A stretch of 64,000 nucleotides of DNA from Natrinema altunense (GTDB lineage Archaea > Halobacteriota > Halobacteria > Halobacteriales > Natrialbaceae). Within the stretch, counting starts at the first letter, position 1. Each line of letters starts with the position of its first letter. The stretch is taken from positions 248,001 to 312,000 of the forward strand of contig NZ_JNCS01000002.1 of the NCBI RefSeq assembly GCF_000731985.1, in the 5' to 3' direction. Below the pieces are notes generated by a model. The model worked only from the letters and a program-made list of their open reading frames with translations. It did no database searches and was not told where the DNA came from. The position numbers and the translations under genes were made by a program. Positions 59,185-64,000 of the stretch are shown here, piece after piece.

Positions 59185-60537
59185 TTATCTGTGGTTATCA
59201 ATGTCAGAGACCCCCTCCTTGACCGTTCCGTGGACGGTTCCGGACCCGGAATTGAGGTCGACCGATCCTTCGGCGATGACGTCTCCGTGAACGACGCCGC
59301 CGTCGATATCGGCATTCCCTCTGGTGTAGACGTCCCCGTAGACGACGCTGTCCGAACTCATATCGACGTCACCGTCGGCGACGAGTTCACCGGTGACGGT
59401 CCCGTCATCGATATCGACCGTCGATGACGTGATGGCGGTTCCGTAAAACGAACCGCCGTTGTCGACATCGAGGCCATCGTCGATATCCAGATCGCCTATC
59501 AGCACGCCATCGCTATTGTATCCGACACTAATACCGTCCCCGTCATCAACGATATCGCACTCGATTATTTCATCGGCGGGGATATCGGGTGAATTACTGT
59601 CGATATCGAGGTTACTGCAGGTCCCAGTCGGAACCAGTCCGAGCGGGTTCTGTGGTCCGTCGGTGTAGATCGGGACTCGCTGTAACCGCGTATACGAAGC
59701 CTCGTTCGAGGTATACGTGACGTCCGCCGCGATGTCCCACGCGCCGTAGTCGACATCGCCGATCCCATCGATATCCTGGTCCCCTTTGACCACGAGTTCG
59801 TACGAGCCGTCGGCGTCGTCCCCCTGAGAGAGTTCGACTTCGTCGTACGACTCGTCCGGATCGATCAACTCGAGTCCGCACTCCCGTTCGGTGCCGTTGA
59901 TCGTTCCGTGAACGAAGTCGATTCGAACGGGTTGAGACATGGAACACGGCTCGGATTGGACCTCATAGCCGCTGCCGGTCTCTTCGATCGTAACCTCCTT
60001 GATTCCGCCACTGCTGTTAACGGACCGGACGGTTATGTCGCCGTCACTGTCGTCCGGGTCGAACTCGAGGGCGAAGTGACCGACGCGTCGCGTCGTGTTG
60101 ATCGCGGACTCGTTGTTCAGCAAGTCGACGGATTCGTTTCCGATGGGGTTCGTTGCAACCCGTGCCTCCATGACGACATCGACGGTCTCGATCTGCGTGG
60201 CCGTCGGACGGCTACTCGCCGTCGTGTTCAGGTACGACTCCGCGTATTCCGAATCCCCGGTGATCACCGCGTCGAGAGTGTTGCCGTAGCTACCGCCGCT
60301 ACTGCTGTCCCAGTCGATATTCCCGCGATGGGCGAGGCCCCCGAGTCCGTTCTCAAGTTCCTCGTTCGTCACTTTGGCATCGGGGCCGGTCTGGCCGGTC
60401 GGACCGGAGGCGACGGTTTCGGTGGCGAGCACACCGTTGTAGACGACGACGGCTCCCAGAATGATGAACGCGAGGGTAATCGCGCCGACGAGGAGCAACT
60501 GCCCGCGATCGCGGTGTCGGTCGGGGACGGTTACCAT
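59185..60537 (-). CDS. Pilin-like protein with bactofilin-like C-terminal repeat region (DUF7261-like)
   Basis: This 450-residue protein has an N-terminal prepilin-type anchor (DRGQLLLVGAITLAFIILGA), a middle extracellular domain with Asn-x-Ser/Thr sites, and a C-terminal run (about 345-440) of short repeats: GDLDIDDGLDVD, GTAITSSTVDIDDGTVTGEL, GDVYTRGNADIDGGVVHGDV, EGSVDLNSGSGTVHGTVKEG. These alternate Val/Asp/Gly in the manner of bactofilins, which form beta-helices. I recall the family as DUF7261; the repeat tail is not typical of small pilins. It overlaps the preceding gene by 7 bp; a 74-nt gap follows. Confidence 0.85.
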   Translation of the reverse strand: MVTVPDRHRDRGQLLLVGAITLAFIILGAVVVYNGVLATETVASGPTGQTGPDAKVTNEELENGLGGLAHRGNIDWDSSSGGSYGNTLDAVITGDSEYAESYLNTTASSRPTATQIETVDVVMEARVATNPIGNESVDLLNNESAINTTRRVGHFALEFDPDDSDGDITVRSVNSSGGIKEVTIEETGSGYEVQSEPCSMSQPVRIDFVHGTINGTERECGLELIDPDESYDEVELSQGDDADGSYELVVKGDQDIDGIGDVDYGAWDIAADVTYTSNEASYTRLQRVPIYTDGPQNPLGLVPTGTCSNLDIDSNSPDIPADEIIECDIVDDGDGISVGYNSDGVLIGDLDIDDGLDVDNGGSFYGTAITSSTVDIDDGTVTGELVADGDVDMSSDSVVYGDVYTRGNADIDGGVVHGDVIAEGSVDLNSGSGTVHGTVKEGVSDIDNHR

Positions 60538-61151
60538 GCGACCACCCGCACTTCGACGACGTTGTAGACCGGGTTATTCGAGCCGTTGTCCAACTCCGAA
60601 ATCGCCGACTCGCTCTCGTTGAGGTCGCTCAGCGTTCGGTCCCGGTCCGGAGTTACGTACTGGTCGTCGTACAGCGTCACGGTATAACTGGCCGTGACGC
60701 TCGACGGTGGGGGTCCGGACTGGTGGACCAGCGTTTTGTTCTCGCTCCCTTTCGGATGAATCTCGACGTTGTATCCGCCGCCACGCGCGTTGAATCGATC
60801 GTCCAGTATCCTCCCGAGCGTCGATTTATTGGCGAAGGTGTCGGGATGGTACCGTCGGTAGTCCCCGCTCTGTGCCAACTGTCCGTCGGTCCCTTCGAAT
60901 CCACCCTCACCGTTCCAGCGACGGAGCGTCTCCGAGAGGTTGCCGTCTTCTGCCGCGACGACCAGTGCGTCCAGTGCTTCCTGTTGCCTCTGTGCCTGAT
61001 CGGAGCGGTCGACTCCGCCGGTCGACGGCATGATCACGACCGACTGCAGTGCGAACAGGGTCGCCATCAGCACGACCATCGCACCGATGAACCCCTCGAG
61101 CGTGTAGGCCTGTCCACGATCACCGCCGGATGGAATATCAGTTCCGGCCAT
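60531..61151 (-). CDS. Pilin-like membrane-anchored protein (DUF7288-like)
   Basis: This 206-residue protein has a DRGQAYTLEGFIGAMVVLMA anchor with a prepilin-like Gly-Gln-Ala junction, followed by an extracellular domain. Its GGYNVEIHPKGSEN and VYNVVEVRVVAW blocks fit what I recall as DUF7288. It starts 4 nt after the upstream gene and overlaps the next by 7 bp. It is part of the same five-gene set. Confidence 0.85.
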   Translation of the reverse strand: MAGTDIPSGGDRGQAYTLEGFIGAMVVLMATLFALQSVVIMPSTGGVDRSDQAQRQQEALDALVVAAEDGNLSETLRRWNGEGGFEGTDGQLAQSGDYRRYHPDTFANKSTLGRILDDRFNARGGGYNVEIHPKGSENKTLVHQSGPPPSSVTASYTVTLYDDQYVTPDRDRTLSDLNESESAISELDNGSNNPVYNVVEVRVVAW

Positions 61152-61155
61152 GCTA

Positions 61156-61683
61156 TCACCAGACCCTCACGACGAGTCGACAGGCGGGCTCACACTCGTC
61201 GACATCGCCCTCGAGCGTTACGATCCGTGCCGAACTGGCTGCCGACTGGTTGCTATACGGTTCCCCGGCGGTGGTATCGGGGTGTTTGAGCGTCGTACTA
61301 TTGTTCACGTATTTTATCGTCACGTTCAGACTATCGTACACGTGATCCTGGTCACCGCTCGCCCGGAGTCCGAGCTGGTGGGTCAGGTTCTCCTCTCCGG
61401 CATACTCCGTAAAGTCGATCTCGTTACCCGATCCCGTCCCGAGATCGTCGACGATCCGGTCCGCGATCCGGTCGGCCTGTGCCGTCTTCGCGCCGTTCGA
61501 CGACTCGTACGGGGTTACGAGCGACGGGAGAAACGAGAAGACGAAGGCGATCGCCAGCAGGAACACACCGATCCCGACGGCGAAATCCTGCGTGGTCTGG
61601 CCCCGATCCGCAAGCGAGATCGAGATCGTCCGGGGTCGTCGTTGTCGGTCCCGCTCTCGGTCGCGTGAACGTTGTTCGCTCAT
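61156..61683 (-). CDS. Pilin-like membrane-anchored protein (DUF7287-like)
   Basis: This 175-residue protein has a basic, Arg-rich cytoplasmic start and a prepilin-type segment ADRGQTTQDFAVGIGVFLLA followed by a hydrophobic core. The C-terminal region is beta-rich with a Cys pair (DECEPACRLVV). I recall it as DUF7287. It begins 1 nt after the stop of the TadC-like gene, so is translated with it. Confidence 0.85.
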   Translation of the reverse strand: MSEQRSRDRERDRQRRPRTISISLADRGQTTQDFAVGIGVFLLAIAFVFSFLPSLVTPYESSNGAKTAQADRIADRIVDDLGTGSGNEIDFTEYAGEENLTHQLGLRASGDQDHVYDSLNVTIKYVNNSTTLKHPDTTAGEPYSNQSAASSARIVTLEGDVDECEPACRLVVRVW

Positions 61684-61684
61684 G

Positions 61685-63757
61685 TCAGGCCACCAGAGTC
61701 CAGCCGATGAGTGCGATCGCGGACAGTCCGACCGCGTATTTCAACCCGCTCAATATACTGGCGTCCCGCATATATCCGCAGATAAACCCGGAGATGATCG
61801 CCTGCAGGGTCACCGCGTGGAAGAACAACACCGACAGCATGTCGACGTTGATGTTCTCGCTGAGGTTCGCACCCTGCATTGCACCGCCGGCACCGCCGGG
61901 GGCTCCGGAACCACCACCGCCACCGCCGCTGCTTTCGAGACCCGCCATCGTGTCGATGAACTGGGTCTTGAGAATGGCGATCACTGCGAGCACCGTCATG
62001 AACGTCATGATGATAATCACGATCTGCATCCGGGTCCGGGACTTGCGTTCGCGCTGGATATCGTCGTGATTCTCGCTCGCCGTTGCGGCCGTCCGGAGAA
62101 CGTCCGAAATCTCGTTCGACGCCTCCTGCGCTTCGGTAATCAGGCGCATCGTTCGGGCGAGGCGCGGAATGTGGTACTTGTTGTTGAACTCGATGAGCGC
62201 TTCCTTCATGCTCGTCCCGTAGTTGACCTTCGTGTGAACGATCTCGAACTCGCGGGCCAACTTGCCGCTCGTCGTGTCGGAGACGGCCTTGAACGACTCG
62301 AGCAGCGTGAGCCCAGTGTCGTTCGAACTCGAGAGCTTCCGGAGGTCTTCTGAGAGTTTGTTGACGACGGCGGTTCGGTGGCGGAAGTTCCACTCGCGGA
62401 AAATCGCCAGCGGCAGGGCGACGATGTACAGCGGGACGTAGAGGTAGATGACCGTCCCCCAGATCGGTTTCTCGAGGAGTTCCTCCCACGACATCGGTGT
62501 CGCCCCGTTTACCACGGCCGTAACGACGACGACGAGTGCCATCGGGACGGTCAACGCAAGCGTGATCAGCGGATTGTCCCTGAAGAAGTGATGGGGCTTC
62601 CGCAGAACCTCTATCGTCTCGTAGGTCCCCTCGCGGTTCTTGATTCGATCGAACACGCTGTGATCGCCGGTGAACTGTTCGACGAGTCCGAGGCCCAACA
62701 GTCCGTCGTCCTTGCCGGTTTCGGTTCGCTGGTCCGTGTTCTCCATCGTGAGGAAGCCGTCGCCGGGCTCGTCGTGTTTGACCGTCGAAACGAGGACGAT
62801 GAAGGCGACGCCGATCATCGGGATCAATCCGTACACGGTCATATAGAGCATCTGATTCGAGACGCCCGCGCCCGGAATCATCTGCATGATGACCATGATG
62901 ATGATCAGGAGAAGCGGGAACAGCGACAGCGTCATGTACATCTCCCCGAACAGTTCGAGCGTCTCGAGGGTGAGTTCCTGTTCCTGCTTTGCGGTGCGCA
63001 TGTGCTTTTCTTTCTTGTCCTCGAGGAAGCTCTGCATGTCACCGCCGCTGTTGACGATCGAGAGCATGTCGGTCAGGAACTGCGCGAGGTCGTCGCTCGG
63101 CGTCTCCAGCGCTTGTTTCCGGATGGCCGTGCGGTAGTCGATGTCGAAGTATTCGGTCTCTTTGACGATGCTCTGGAACTCCTTTGCGACCTCGCCGTAG
63201 GTGTCGTCGGCCTGGGCCATCGCCTCGATGATCTCGAGTTGGTTCAGGCCACCGACCGACAGGGCGTACATAAACGAGACCGAGTCGGTCAGGAGCATGT
63301 TGATCTCGCGCTTGCGCGAGGACGCACGTGAGTAGGGAATCGCGACCATCGAACCGAAGCCGATCCCGAAGCCGATCGTACCGAGTAGCAGCCCGGTAAA
63401 GAAGATGACGGCCGGAACGCGAAGCATCTCGATGATCCGGAGGAGGAGTCCGTTGCCGACCGGAATGCCGATGAGCGTCTCGTTCGAGAGGAGCCCGATG
63501 GCGAAGACGCCGTAGCCGAGCATCAGCCCGATCAGCCAGAGGGTGAGTCCGCTGATGAACCCGATCCCGAGCGCTCGCGAGAGGTAGAGTTCGACCGTAT
63601 CCGTCATCCGGGCCTGCGCGAGTTTCGTCTCGACATCGGCGACGAACTCGCTGTCGTCCCCGAACAGCCGTTCGTAGAGCGGGTAGAACCGATCACCGAG
63701 TGCGTCGGAGCTTCCCGACATTCCCGACCCGCCGCTGTCCTTCGTTTGGAGGCTCAT
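61685..63757 (-). CDS. Double TadC/PilC-type (type II secretion F-like) membrane platform protein
   Basis: This 690-residue polytopic protein forms the inner-membrane platform of a pilus or secretion machine. Two F domains are present: the first (about 85-310) has MLLTDSVSFMYALSVGGLNQ and FGEMYMTLSLFPLLLIIIMV, and the second (about 430-600) has LREFEIV-like KLAREFEIVHTKVNYGTSMK and TLLESFKAVSDTTSGKLARE. It ends with a Gly-rich loop (SSGGGGGSGAPGGAGG) and two more spans. It overlaps the ATPase gene (ATGA). Duplication of the F domain is known in archaeal TadC-like proteins. Confidence 0.93.
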   Translation of the reverse strand: MSLQTKDSGGSGMSGSSDALGDRFYPLYERLFGDDSEFVADVETKLAQARMTDTVELYLSRALGIGFISGLTLWLIGLMLGYGVFAIGLLSNETLIGIPVGNGLLLRIIEMLRVPAVIFFTGLLLGTIGFGIGFGSMVAIPYSRASSRKREINMLLTDSVSFMYALSVGGLNQLEIIEAMAQADDTYGEVAKEFQSIVKETEYFDIDYRTAIRKQALETPSDDLAQFLTDMLSIVNSGGDMQSFLEDKKEKHMRTAKQEQELTLETLELFGEMYMTLSLFPLLLIIIMVIMQMIPGAGVSNQMLYMTVYGLIPMIGVAFIVLVSTVKHDEPGDGFLTMENTDQRTETGKDDGLLGLGLVEQFTGDHSVFDRIKNREGTYETIEVLRKPHHFFRDNPLITLALTVPMALVVVVTAVVNGATPMSWEELLEKPIWGTVIYLYVPLYIVALPLAIFREWNFRHRTAVVNKLSEDLRKLSSSNDTGLTLLESFKAVSDTTSGKLAREFEIVHTKVNYGTSMKEALIEFNNKYHIPRLARTMRLITEAQEASNEISDVLRTAATASENHDDIQRERKSRTRMQIVIIIMTFMTVLAVIAILKTQFIDTMAGLESSGGGGGGSGAPGGAGGAMQGANLSENINVDMLSVLFFHAVTLQAIISGFICGYMRDASILSGLKYAVGLSAIALIGWTLVA

Positions 63758-64000
63758 GAGTCGGTCTCCTCGTCACTTCCGTCGGCATCGAAAATGCCGT
63801 CGTTTCCGTCCGCCGCGTCCCCGTCGTCGTCTTTAAAAATCGACTCGTCGTCGCTCGAGTCGGCGTCGAACAGTGACCCGTCATCGTCGACCGTCTCGGC
63901 CTCGTCGTCGGTGAAGACCGACGCCGAATCGTCGCCGAATATCGAGTCGTCGCCGGCTTCGTCTTCCGGGTCCGCTTTCGGTTCGCGCCCGTCGGTCGGC
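63754..64000 (-). CDS. C-terminal tail of secretion/pilus ATPase (5' part beyond the window)
   Basis: The minus-strand frame is open from 64000 down to TGA at 63754-63756, overlapping the TadC-like start. Only the disordered acidic tail (about 81 residues) is visible. It contains five short units, each a small or polar residue, an aliphatic residue, Phe and then one to three acidic or small residues: SIFGDD, SVFTDD, SLFDAD, SIFKDD and GIFDAD. In this gene order the upstream gene is normally the GspE/PilB/TadA ATPase that powers the TadC platform; the catalytic part is outside the window, so identity is inferred from position. Confidence 0.7.
   Translation of the reverse strand, partial: PTDGREPKADPEDEAGDDSIFGDDSASVFTDDEAETVDDDGSLFDADSSDDESIFKDDDGDAADGNDGIFDADGSDEETDS

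Overview
The window comes from a GC-rich haloarchaeal chromosome, most likely a Natrialbales/Natrialbaceae-type organism such as Natrinema or Haloterrigena. This is inferred from content, not from a database match. The predicted proteins are strongly acidic and rich in Asp/Glu, and Leu-Glu is often encoded CTCGAG. Several families are haloarchaeal signatures: bacterio-opsin-activator-like regulators, DUF3209, DUF2110, Tfe, archaeal CheC/CheD/CheR, and a pilus-like module of paired TadC-type membrane protein and small pilin-like proteins. Promoters look archaeal, with TATA-like boxes about 25-35 nt before the start codon and mostly leaderless spacing. I saw no rRNA, tRNA, CRISPR array or insertion sequence.

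Region 1 (1-20886) is mainly cobalamin (B12) synthesis by the cobalt-early route. It starts inside cobN, followed by cbiC and cbiE. An unrelated minus-strand block follows: a small ORF, an ArsR-like regulator, an MDR oxidoreductase and an FMN reductase. Then come cbiA, a TraB-like/RDD membrane protein and an SDR reductase. The main operon is cbiT-L-F-G-H-H-ferredoxin-(LAGLIDADG-like protein)-cbiX-DUF3209-PQQ propeller, with many 4-bp start/stop overlaps. A 14-bp dyad of the form TTG-N3-TA-N3-CAA occurs before cbiA and twice, plus one partial copy, before cbiT. It is a good candidate for a shared operator.

Region 2 (about 20950-24800) is a cassette of very acidic proteins that I do not recognise. 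One has four 11-residue repeats. The next two each have a seven-glycine zipper. The fourth ends in a repeated RHSTM motif. A decayed pseudogene follows. This is the best candidate in the window for an undescribed system.

Region 3 (24800-28230) is a tungstate-type ABC transporter (substrate-binding lipoprotein, permease, ATPase) with a ModE/TOBE-like regulator. Region 4 (28300-39300) handles acetate: two acetyl-CoA synthetases flank a large regulator with an integrase-like N-terminus, followed by a two-subunit sodium/solute symporter and several universal stress proteins. Region 5 (39300-46220) is mixed housekeeping: a cupin, Trm56, an acyl-CoA ligase, an MBL hydrolase, Tfe, DUF2110 and a lipoprotein.

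Region 6 (46360-56300) is a chemotaxis operon, cheW-Y-B-A-C-C-D-R, with a separate divergent CheW-like gene. CheA carries an acidic linker of about 500 residues. The second cheC is a two-domain gene broken by one frameshift. Region 7 (57800-64000, minus strand) is an archaeal type IV pilus/secretion-like module: the C-terminal tail of the ATPase, a double TadC-type protein and five small membrane-anchored, pilin-like proteins. One of these has a bactofilin-like C-terminal repeat region.
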